From Skermanella mucosa (lineage in GTDB: Bacteria; Pseudomonadota; Alphaproteobacteria; Azospirillales; Azospirillaceae): a stretch of 64,000 nucleotides of DNA. The position numbers were made by a program, and so were the translations under genes. The notes beneath the pieces were generated by a model. It was not told the origin of the DNA. It saw only the letters and a program-made list of their open reading frames with translations, and did no database searches. Shown piece after piece: positions 47,592 through 54,941 of the stretch (the first letter of the stretch is position 1; every line of letters starts with the position of its first letter). Location of the stretch: positions 2,848,501-2,912,500 of the forward strand of contig NZ_CP086106.1 in assembly GCF_016765655.2 (NCBI RefSeq). The letters are read 5' to 3'.

Positions 47592-47804
47592 GGGATCGTT
47601 CCTTGTCTGGGGTTCAGGCGATGGCGGTGGGCTTGTTCCCGACTTCCGCGGCTCCCGCCCGAGCCGTGTCTACGCAATAAGTAATATCACGATCGACCGT
47701 ACCGAACTGATGTACATGCACCCGAAGGCCGATAGTCAGGGGAATGGCCATGTATCCATGCGACCAATGACCTGTGCGAAACTTCAAAGCTCCACCCCCA
47801 AATC

Positions 47805-47936
47805 ATGCACTCCCATCCGGGTGTCCCGGAACTCCTTCGGAACCATTTCGAAGTGCCTGACAATCTCATGTTTCGTGCGTATCTCAGAAATGATTATGCG
47901 AGGTATGACGCCTTATGGACAGGCCCCTGTCCATAA
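47805..47936 (+). pseudogene. Orphan 43-residue coding-like fragment
   Basis: The ATG at 47805 opens MHSHPGVPELLRNHFEVPDN, then LMFRAYLRNDYARYDALWTG and ACP-stop. The composition is clearly protein-like, and the frame stays open upstream to a TAG near 47740 with no start codon or ribosome binding site, so it looks like the surviving piece of a larger gene. Its last nine codons lie in the left and right arms of the palindrome, which may have truncated it. I do not recognise the family. Confidence 0.3.
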
Positions 47937-47943
47937 GGCGTCA
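47906..47943. repeat. 36-base perfect inverted repeat with 2-base centre
   Basis: TGACGCCTTATGGACAGG (47906-47923), CC, then its exact complement CCTGTCCATAAGGCGTCA (47926-47943). No T-run follows on either strand, so it is not an ordinary terminator, though it lies 30 bases past the end of the minus-strand gene at 47973. It may be an inverted duplication scar or an operator. Confidence 0.7.
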
Positions 47944-47972
47944 TCGCCCGCCGGCCCGAGGTGGCAGCCCGG

Positions 47973-48182
47973 CTATTCGTCGCTTTCGTAGGCCGTGACC
48001 GCCAGCTCGACCATGCGCTCCAGCACGCGGTCGATGTCGATGTCGGAGCTGGCCTCGTCGACCAGCACCTCTTCCAGGTAGGTGCGAAGGCTGAACGGTT
48101 CGACCTCGCCGACCTCGTGCTTCGCCATCAGCGGCATCTCGCCCAGCGCCTTGGCGGCGCGCTTCAGTCTTGCTTCCTGCAT
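47973..48182 (-). CDS. Small acidic hypothetical protein
   Basis: Not recognised; 69 residues from the ATG at 48182, seven bases after an AGGA. Soluble and acidic towards the C-terminus (DEASSDIDIDRVLERMVELA, then VTAYESDE), likely all helical, with a basic N-terminus (QEARLKRAAKALGEM). A longer frame upstream overlaps the divergent gene and is unlikely. It could be an adaptor or antitoxin-like protein, but no partner is evident. Confidence 0.55.
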   Translation of the reverse strand: MQEARLKRAAKALGEMPLMAKHEVGEVEPFSLRTYLEEVLVDEASSDIDIDRVLERMVELAVTAYESDE

Positions 48183-48292
48183 TTCCTGTTCCTGTAGTCG
48201 TTGCAATCCAATAACGTCCGGTATGGGAGTATGACGCCGGGTGTTCCCCGATTGCGGACGATAAAGGGCCGTACGGGCCAGGAAGGTTAGGA

Positions 48293-48640
48293 ATGTTCCT
48301 TTCGACCGTGGAAGGTCGTTACTGGGTCGAATTGATCGACCAGGCGACCGCGGATTGGGAAAGTTTCCGCATGAACCATGCCGTGTCCAAGTATTTCGCC
48401 AAGCATGTCGCCGACCGCCGCGCGGTGCCGCCCGGCGACTTCGCCGAAGCGCGTTTCTTTTCCCTCCGGAACAGGAACGCCGAGCCGGTATCGACGGCGA
48501 TGATCCGGCCGAAGCGGATCGATGTCGGCGTCGCCCATGCCAACAAGTCGCCGTTCCCCGACTATATGGAGGACTACTCGATCCTGGCGCGCCACATGCG
48601 CGTGGCGTTCGACACGCGGTGCTATCCGTATGGCCGGTAA
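48293..48640 (+). CDS. Hypothetical protein
   Basis: Not recognised; 115 residues, soluble. ATG at 48293, after AGGAAGGTTAGGA. A helical N-terminus (YWVELIDQATADWESFRMNH) is followed by Arg-rich and aromatic segments; several conserved-looking Tyr/Phe/His residues near the end (FPDYMEDYSILARHMRVAFD). It is divergent from the 69-residue protein gene, with a 110-base spacer. Confidence 0.6.
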   Translation: MFLSTVEGRYWVELIDQATADWESFRMNHAVSKYFAKHVADRRAVPPGDFAEARFFSLRNRNAEPVSTAMIRPKRIDVGVAHANKSPFPDYMEDYSILARHMRVAFDTRCYPYGR

Positions 48641-48751
48641 GGGCCGCCGCTAAAGGCGGCCGGCAAAGGCGGCACGCGGTTTGCTCGCCCCTCGGACCTT
48701 TCCATGATTCTGTCGGAAACCCGCCGGAATCCCTGCCGAGAGGAGCAATCC

Positions 48752-49186
48752 ATGGTACCGATGCTGACACTGGCCCTGCGTCTCGCCCGCCGCTTCCCGG
48801 ACGACGCGGACCTGCTGGCGGAGTTGCGGGAGGACAAGCTGGTCCGCAGGACGATCGACGCCTGCGAGTTCCTGGCCCTGGCCGCGCGCGAAGGGCGGAC
48901 CGTCACCGTGGCGGAACTGGCCGCCGCGGTGAAGCTGCCGCTTTCCGGAACCGCCCAGGCGGCCAACGCCAGGGCGGTCGCCACCATCCTGGCCGCGCTG
49001 ACCACCTATGATTTCGAGAACGCCCGTCCCCTGCTGACCGCGCTTGTCCGCCGCCGGGACGGCAAGCGCCCGCCGCCCGCCTTCTTCGCGCTGGTGGACG
49101 AACTCGGCCTGCTCGCCTCCTACGACGACGAGGACGCCTTCCTGGAGGACGAGACCGCCCGGGTCCACCGCGCCTGGGCCGCCTGA
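48752..49186 (+). CDS. Hypothetical helical protein
   Basis: Not recognised; 144 residues from the ATG at 48752, which follows GAGAGGAGCAATCC. The product is soluble and all-helical; the middle (VTVAELAAAVKLPLSGTAQA) could be an HTH-like element and the C-terminus is acidic (SYDDEDAFLEDETAR). It lies before the HD-domain phosphohydrolase gene with a 144-base gap. Confidence 0.6.
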   Translation: MVPMLTLALRLARRFPDDADLLAELREDKLVRRTIDACEFLALAAREGRTVTVAELAAAVKLPLSGTAQAANARAVATILAALTTYDFENARPLLTALVRRRDGKRPPPAFFALVDELGLLASYDDEDAFLEDETARVHRAWAA

Positions 49187-49330
49187 GAAAGGCGCCGCCC
49201 GAAGGGGAATCGCGCCAGGGGGGACCGCCCGAGGGGGGAATCCGGATTATCCCGGAACGGCGCGACTTCCCGATTACCAGCGGCGGTCAAAATGGATCAT
49301 GATGCGGCCGACCCTTGGGGGAGCTTGCCG

Positions 49331-50233
49331 ATGTTCGACATGACCACGCTCACGGCGGAAGCGTTCGGGCGGGAGATCTCTGAAGCCTACCGGAACACTT
49401 TCGGCGTGCGGGAGCCCCAGAAGGCTGACTTCCTGGCATGCGCCGCCCGCTTGGCGGTGGAGCGGATCGCCAACAGCGACGCCCTCTACCACGACGTCCA
49501 CCATACCATCATGGTGACGCTGGTCGGGCAGGACATCCTGCGCGGCCGGATCATCTCGCACCGGATCACGCCGAGCGACTGGGTTCATTTCCTGCTGGCG
49601 CTGATGACCCACGACATCGGCTATGTCCGTGGCGTCTGCCCGGGCGACGAGGCTGACACCTGCGTGATCGACGAGGCCGGCAACTCGGTCCGCCTGCCCA
49701 GGGGATCGACCGACGCCTTCCTCGCCCCCTACCATGTCGAGCGGTCTAAGCTGTTCGTGCGCGCCCGGTTCGGCGAAGATCCGGAAATCGACGTGGACCG
49801 GGTCAACCGGAGTATCGAGCTGACCCGCTTCCCCGTGCCCGACGACGGGGACCACGATGCGACCGATACCGAGGCCGGTCTGGTCAGGGCGGCCGACCTG
49901 GTGGGCCAACTCGCCGACCCGATGTACATGCGCAAGATCTCGGGCCTCTTCCACGAATTCCGGGAGACCGGGGTGGCGGACCGGCTGGGCTATCAGTCGC
50001 CCGCCGATCTTGTCGATTATTATCCGGAATTTTTCTGGACCCGGATCGAGCCCTATGTCGGCCATGGCCTCCGCTATCTCCAGATGACCAGCTCGGGCAA
50101 GCGCTGGATCGCCAACCTGTACAGCCACGTGTTCGCGGTCGAGCACCGCCGCCGCAGCCTCGGCCCGCACATCCCGCAGCAGAGCGAGGATGCGCGGCGC
50201 GGAACGCCGTTGGCCCGCCCGGAAGCCGGCTAG
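49331..50233 (+). CDS. HD-domain metal-dependent phosphohydrolase
   Basis: 300 residues from the ATG at 49331, after GGGGGAG. HD motif residues: His in YHDVHHTIMV, the His-Asp doublet in ALMTHDIGYVRG, and a downstream Asp in LVRAADLVGQLADP. An acidic loop (VPDDGDHDATDTEAG) and an Arg-rich basic C-terminal tail are additional. HD proteins hydrolyse nucleotides or cyclic nucleotides; the substrate cannot be read from sequence. An upstream in-frame ATG (49292) would add 13 residues but has no ribosome binding site. Confidence 0.85.
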   Translation: MFDMTTLTAEAFGREISEAYRNTFGVREPQKADFLACAARLAVERIANSDALYHDVHHTIMVTLVGQDILRGRIISHRITPSDWVHFLLALMTHDIGYVRGVCPGDEADTCVIDEAGNSVRLPRGSTDAFLAPYHVERSKLFVRARFGEDPEIDVDRVNRSIELTRFPVPDDGDHDATDTEAGLVRAADLVGQLADPMYMRKISGLFHEFRETGVADRLGYQSPADLVDYYPEFFWTRIEPYVGHGLRYLQMTSSGKRWIANLYSHVFAVEHRRRSLGPHIPQQSEDARRGTPLARPEAG

Positions 50234-50436
50234 GAAGGTCCCGGCGTCCCGCTGCGGCGGACAAGTCGGCAAAGGTCGAAATGGCGCCGCTGTGCTTTCT
50301 GGGTTTGTGCTTCTTGGGCGGCGATCTCGCCGGTCGCGCGGGCGGTCTCGATCTTCGCGTTCCTGGCTAGCAGATCGATCTGCGGCGCCGACTTGATCAG
50401 CCCGATGACTTGGCTGATCTATCCCTTTATCACCAT
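50230..50436 (-). pseudogene. Amber-interrupted small coding remnant
   Basis: From the ATG at 50436 the minus strand reads MVIKG, a TAG (50419-50421), then ISQVIGLIKSAPQIDLLARN and AKIETARATGEIAAQEAQTQ, a convincing helical protein that ends at 50230 and overlaps the HD gene's stop codon. There is no other start after the TAG. I read it as a decayed small gene or the tail of a lost larger one. Family not recognised. Confidence 0.3.
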
Positions 50437-50601
50437 ACGCTTATGCAGCTAACCCGATCGTCGCCGGACAGGAGAGCCAAGGTCGTAATGTTCTAACCCG
50501 CTTTTTCCGATAACTTTATCAAAAGCGGACCTCGAAGGGCGGTTGGGAAGAAGCCACGCCGGTCGCAGGGCGTTGCAGAAGCGTTTTCCCCACGGATTTG
50601 A
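50234..50601. other. Intergenic region upstream of receiver-PAS-kinase gene
   Basis: About 370 bases. The left half carries the amber-interrupted remnant on the minus strand. The right part holds the promoter region of the kinase gene and a stem-loop listed separately. Confidence 0.5.
50498..50528. promoter_or_regulatory. Two-step hairpin upstream of receiver-PAS-kinase gene
   Basis: CCGCTTTT (50498-50505) pairs with AAAAGCGG (50521-50528), and inside it GATAA-CT-TTATC (50509-50520) forms a second stem, leaving a three-base bulge. It lies 74 bases before the start codon. It could be an operator or a leader hairpin; no T-run follows. Confidence 0.35.
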
Positions 50602-52299
50602 ATGGTCGTCATGCATATCGAATCAGCAAACTCCGGCTGGAGCGATAGGAGGCAACCCTTCGTTCTCGTCGTCGATGACGATCCGGTGGCTCGATTTCTC
50701 TACCGTCAAGCTTTGGAGCAGGAAGGCTTCCAGGTTGCGGATGCGAGCGACGGCGGCCCCGCGCTTGCCATGTTCCAGGAGCGCGAGCCCGACCTGGTGC
50801 TGCTCGACGTTCTCATGCCGGGAATGGACGGTTTCGCGACCTGCGCCGCCCTGCGCCGCCTGCCCATGGGTATCGGCGCCCACGTACCGGTCCTGATGGT
50901 CACCGGGTTGGACGACGTCGGGTCGATCCGCGCCGCCTACGATGCCGGGGCGACCGACTTCGTCACCAAGCCGATCAACTGGACGATCCTGATACAACGC
51001 CTGCGTTACATGCTGCGGGCGAACGAAAGCCTGCGCCGGCTGGGCGAAAGCGAGCGGCGGCTGGCTCAGGCCCAGCGCATAGCTGCACTGGGCAGCTGGG
51101 ACTGGGACATACGATCGGGAGAGATGACATGGTCCCGCGAGATGTTCCGCCTCCTGGGCTACGAGGCCGCCGATGACGGTCCCCCCGAAGTCCGGCCGAG
51201 CCTTTCCGCCGTGATGGACCGCGTGCATCCGGACGACCGCGCACATTTCGGGGCCTCCATCGACCGCATCCTCGCGGCGGGCGCGCTGGTCGAGAAAAGA
51301 ATCGACGTCCGCATCGCCGGGATCGGAGAGCAAGACCTCGACGACGCGCGGATCATACGCTTCACGGGTCGAATGATGCTTGACCGTCGCGGGAGCGTGG
51401 TGCGCGCCGTCGGCGTGGCGCAGGACATAACCGAACGGCGGCGCGGCGAGGACACGTTGCGCAAGGCGTTGCAGCAGGCCGAGGCCGCGAACCGCGCCAA
51501 GTCGGACTTCCTGGCGAACATGAGCCATGAGTTGCGCACGCCCATGAACGCGATCCTGGGCTTCACCGAGATCATGGACATGAAGCTGTACGGACCGCTC
51601 GGCAACGATCATTACCAAGACTACGTGAGGCTGATTCATGAGAGCGGCGAACATCTTCTGCAGCTGATCAACGCGATCCTGGACCTGTCCAAGGCCGAAC
51701 AGGGCATGATCGAACTTCGCGAGGATAGGATCGACGTCTGCGGGACCGTGCGGGCCTGCCGCCGACTGCTCCAGACGCAGGCCGACGCCAAGCACATCGT
51801 CTTGGCACTCGACCTGCCCGATCAGCCGCCGATCCTGTGGGCGGACGAGTTCCGGGTCAGGCAGATCCTGCTGAACATCTTGTCGAACGCGCTGAAGTTC
51901 ACTCCCGACGGAGGAAAGGTGACCCTTCGGATCCGCTGCGACTCCTCCGGCGGAGATTCCGCAGGGGAACAGTCGGGCGGCTTGGTGTTCGAAGTCGCCG
52001 ACACGGGCATCGGAATGCGGGTCGAGGATATCCCGATCGCCCTGGCTAAGTTCGGGCAAATCGACAGCTCGCTGTCGCGCCGCTACGACGGTACCGGCCT
52101 GGGTCTGCCGTTGACAAAGCGGCTGACCGAACTCCACGGCGGATCGCTGCGCATCCAAAGCCTCCTTGGTGTCGGTACGACGGTGACGGTGACCTTCCCA
52201 CGAAGCCGTCTACTCGCCGACAGACGGCGGATGGCGACTGAAGGCGAGACGGTTTTCCCAAATATTAGGCCTTTATTAAAACAAACTGCCTCAAGTTAG
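50602..52299 (+). CDS. Receiver-PAS-histidine kinase signalling protein
   Basis: 565 residues, cytosolic. An N-terminal receiver (about 20-140) has phospho-acceptor Asp near 69 (LVLLDVLMPGMDG) and Lys in VTKPINW. A PAS domain (about 155-290) follows, then HisKA with His near 309 (ANMSHELRTPMNA) and an ATPase domain (NILSNALKFT, DTGIGM, GTGLGLPLTKRL). With the receiver in front it both takes and passes phosphate. It lies just upstream of the TonB/YfiR/kinase operon and may be the acceptor or donor for it. ATG at 50602, or 50611. Confidence 0.9.
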   Translation: MVVMHIESANSGWSDRRQPFVLVVDDDPVARFLYRQALEQEGFQVADASDGGPALAMFQEREPDLVLLDVLMPGMDGFATCAALRRLPMGIGAHVPVLMVTGLDDVGSIRAAYDAGATDFVTKPINWTILIQRLRYMLRANESLRRLGESERRLAQAQRIAALGSWDWDIRSGEMTWSREMFRLLGYEAADDGPPEVRPSLSAVMDRVHPDDRAHFGASIDRILAAGALVEKRIDVRIAGIGEQDLDDARIIRFTGRMMLDRRGSVVRAVGVAQDITERRRGEDTLRKALQQAEAANRAKSDFLANMSHELRTPMNAILGFTEIMDMKLYGPLGNDHYQDYVRLIHESGEHLLQLINAILDLSKAEQGMIELREDRIDVCGTVRACRRLLQTQADAKHIVLALDLPDQPPILWADEFRVRQILLNILSNALKFTPDGGKVTLRIRCDSSGGDSAGEQSGGLVFEVADTGIGMRVEDIPIALAKFGQIDSSLSRRYDGTGLGLPLTKRLTELHGGSLRIQSLLGVGTTVTVTFPRSRLLADRRRMATEGETVFPNIRPLLKQTASS

Positions 52300-52331
52300 C
52301 ATACCTACGTATATTCCATAAGGTGGCCACC

Positions 52332-54365
52332 GTGCGACTTAGGCTCGGTTTCCAGGCGCTGCTGTCGGTTTTCACCGCAGCTCTCCTGCCGATGGCGCCC
52401 GGCGCAACTGCAGCCGAACGGGCCGGTATCGCAGATCTTACGCACCTAAGCCTCGAGGATCTGATGAACCTCCGGGTCGAGGTCACGTCGGCATCGAAGC
52501 GGACCGAGACTCTGGGCAAGGTCGCCGCAGCCGTTTCCGTCCTGACCGGTGACGACATCCGGCGTTCCGGCGCCACCAACATTCCAGACGCGCTTCGCCT
52601 GATCCCCGGGGTCCAGGTGGCCCGGATCAACGCCAGCAAGTACGCGATTTCGGCGCGGGGGTTCAACGGGCGGTTCGCCAACAAGCTCCTGGTGCTGATC
52701 GACGGGCGCAGCATCTATACGCCCCTGTTCTCTGGCGTCTTCTGGGAACTTCAGGATACGCTGCTGGAGGATGTCGACCGCATCGAGGTGATCCGCGGCC
52801 CCGGCGCAACGCTTTGGGGCGCCAACGCGGTCAACGGCGTGATCAACATCATCACGAAGCCAGCCTCGCAGACCCAGGGCTTGCTGGTGACCGGCTCCGC
52901 CGGCGATGAGGAACGGGGGTCGGGCGGAATTCGGTTCGGCGACACCTTCGCCGATGGGGACGGCCACTACCGGATTTATGCCAAGCACATGCGCCGTGAC
53001 GCGGGCCTGACCGGGTCTGGGAAAGAGGCGTCCGACGACGTGAATCGCAGCCGCTTCGGCTTCCGCGCGGATTGGAGCGCCGGCCCGACGGACAGATTCA
53101 CTGCGCAGGGCGGCATCACCACCGGACGGGCAGGCGAAAGCTCCACGATGTTCGAACCCACGGCACCTTTAGCCCGCACGGTCGAAGAACAGGACAGGCT
53201 GCTGAATGCTGACATCCTGGGACGATGGACCCGGACTCTTTCGACTGCCTCGGAGATTTCGCTCCGGGCCTATGTCAGCCGGGAGTCCATCCACCTGCCC
53301 CAGGTAAAGGCGACGAATGACACCCTGGACGTGGAGTTCCAGCATCACGTCAAACCGCTGGAACGACACGATATGGTCTTGGGGGCCGGATACCGGCTGC
53401 ACTCCGACGATGTCGAAAGTACCTTCTCCCTTTCGGTCGAACCGGACCGGCGGACGGAACAGGTGATCAACGCTTTCGTTCAGGACGAGATCACGCTGAT
53501 TCCCGACATGCTCCGCTTCACCATAGGGTCCAAGTTCGAATATAATGGCTACAGCGGCGTCGAACTGCAGCCGAGCGCCCGCCTGCTTTGGACCCCCGCG
53601 GCGGATCATACGTTCTGGACCGCCGTATCGCGCGCGGTTCGCACGCCGTCACGGGCTGAGGACGACATCCGGATCGTTCAGACGGCTCAGCCCGGGCCGG
53701 GCGGATTGCCGGTGACGGTCGAGGCGACGGGACAACGTGGCTTCGATGCGGAAGATCTGCTTGCGTTCGAAGCCGGTTACCGGACCAGCCCCGCCGCCAA
53801 TCTGTCGCTCGACTTGGCTGCCTTCTACAACATTTACGACAACCTCCTGTCTCTGGAGCCGCAGCCGGTCGCCTTCGCCGGCTCCCCGGCGCCCCGGTTC
53901 GCGTTGCCGCTCCTGGCCGGCAACCGCCTTAGCGCCAGGACCTGGGGAGCCGAAGTCGCCGCCGAGTGGCAGCCGGTCGAAAGCTGGCGGCTTCGCAGCG
54001 CTTACACCTTGCTGAAGATGGACGCGGAGTCCGAGACCGGCAGCGGCGACACCGTCTCTGCGGCCGCCGCCAACGGCAGCAGTCCGCAGCACCAGTTCAA
54101 TATCCAGTCCTCCACCGACTTGACGGAAGACATCGAAGTCGACGTAATCCTTCGACATGTCGGTGATCTGCCGGCGCTCGGGATCGACGGCTACACTACC
54201 CTGGATGCGCGCATAGGCTGGCGGGCGGCGGCGGGCGTGGAGTTGTCCCTGGTCGGGCAGAATCTCGTCGGCGGCTCCCGCCTTGAATACCGCCCGGAGT
54301 TCCTGTCCACCGATCCAACCCGCGTGGAGCGCGGCGTCTATGCCAAAGCGACGGTGCGATTCTGA
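52332..54365 (+). CDS. TonB-dependent outer-membrane receptor (YfiR-associated type)
   Basis: 677 residues. Signal peptide (about 1-28, ending GATAAE), plug domain (about 45-165: EVTSASKRTETLGKVAAAVS, SGATNIPDALRLIPGVQVAR, RIEVIRGPGATLWGANAVNG) and a 22-strand barrel ending in aromatic KATVRF, the terminal Phe expected for BAM insertion. GTG at 52332 follows AAGGTGG; an upstream GTG at 52323 is less likely. The LSLEDLMNLRVEVTS opening is the variant often seen beside YfiR genes. The ligand is unknown. Three bases separate it from the yfiR-like gene. Confidence 0.92.
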   Translation: MRLRLGFQALLSVFTAALLPMAPGATAAERAGIADLTHLSLEDLMNLRVEVTSASKRTETLGKVAAAVSVLTGDDIRRSGATNIPDALRLIPGVQVARINASKYAISARGFNGRFANKLLVLIDGRSIYTPLFSGVFWELQDTLLEDVDRIEVIRGPGATLWGANAVNGVINIITKPASQTQGLLVTGSAGDEERGSGGIRFGDTFADGDGHYRIYAKHMRRDAGLTGSGKEASDDVNRSRFGFRADWSAGPTDRFTAQGGITTGRAGESSTMFEPTAPLARTVEEQDRLLNADILGRWTRTLSTASEISLRAYVSRESIHLPQVKATNDTLDVEFQHHVKPLERHDMVLGAGYRLHSDDVESTFSLSVEPDRRTEQVINAFVQDEITLIPDMLRFTIGSKFEYNGYSGVELQPSARLLWTPAADHTFWTAVSRAVRTPSRAEDDIRIVQTAQPGPGGLPVTVEATGQRGFDAEDLLAFEAGYRTSPAANLSLDLAAFYNIYDNLLSLEPQPVAFAGSPAPRFALPLLAGNRLSARTWGAEVAAEWQPVESWRLRSAYTLLKMDAESETGSGDTVSAAAANGSSPQHQFNIQSSTDLTEDIEVDVILRHVGDLPALGIDGYTTLDARIGWRAAAGVELSLVGQNLVGGSRLEYRPEFLSTDPTRVERGVYAKATVRF

Positions 54366-54368
54366 AGC

Positions 54369-54941
54369 ATGCCTCGCCGTTCCTTCCTCGACCTGACCTT
54401 GAAAACCGTGGCGATTCTGGCCTTGATGCTCTCGGCCGGCGGTCTCGTCTCCGAGGTCTCCGCGGCTCCCAGCGAGTACGAGGTCAAAGCCGCGTTCCTT
54501 TACAACTTCGCTAAGTTCACTGATTGGCCTTCCGCGCAAAACGCGGGTCCGGGACCGTTCACCATCTGCATACTGGGCAAAGATCCCTTCGGCACGGCGC
54601 TGGACGTGCTGGAGGGAAAGCCCGTGGATGGGAGACCTGTCGCCATCCGACGAATGATGGAGCCAGGAGACCTGCAACGGTGCTGGATCATGTTCGTCGG
54701 GCACCCATACGCCGATGGGATGGAACGCCTCGCCGGGGATTTGCAAGGGCAACCCATTCTGACCGTCGGGGACAATCCCGGGTTCGTCCGCTCGGGTGGC
54801 ATGATCGGTTTCATACTCGACGACGGACGCATCCGGTTCGAGATCGATCCCGACCGGATCTCTCCGGCTGGACTGTCCATCAGTTCGCAGCTTCTGAACC
54901 TGGCGGTCATCGTTCGCAGCAAGGAGAGTTCGGGATGGTGA
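54369..54941 (+). CDS. YfiR family (DUF4154) periplasmic protein
   Basis: 190 residues with a signal peptide (residues about 1-32, ending SEVSAA). The body has the family's [20 protein letters not shown] opening, [11 protein letters not shown] and [13 protein letters not shown], and ends with a [15 protein letters not shown] segment. It has two mature cysteines (in ICILG and RCWIM). In Pseudomonas YfiR represses the CHASE8 diguanylate cyclase YfiN. Here it precedes, and overlaps by 7 bases, a CHASE8-like kinase gene. Confidence 0.9.
   Translation: MPRRSFLDLTLKTVAILALMLSAGGLVSEVSAAPSEYEVKAAFLYNFAKFTDWPSAQNAGPGPFTICILGKDPFGTALDVLEGKPVDGRPVAIRRMMEPGDLQRCWIMFVGHPYADGMERLAGDLQGQPILTVGDNPGFVRSGGMIGFILDDGRIRFEIDPDRISPAGLSISSQLLNLAVIVRSKESSGW

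Larger units (their letters stand above)
47592..47972. other. Intergenic region with short orphan frame and palindrome
   Basis: About 380 bases with lower GC than its surroundings. It contains an orphan coding-like stretch (47805-47936) and a long perfect palindrome (47906-47943), listed separately. No full gene is supported. Confidence 0.5.

Noticed and set aside
49187-49300. Imperfect direct repeat of a CCGCCCGA-GGGG unit
   Set aside because: Only two copies with several mismatches in a very GC-rich spacer; likely chance or simple slippage.
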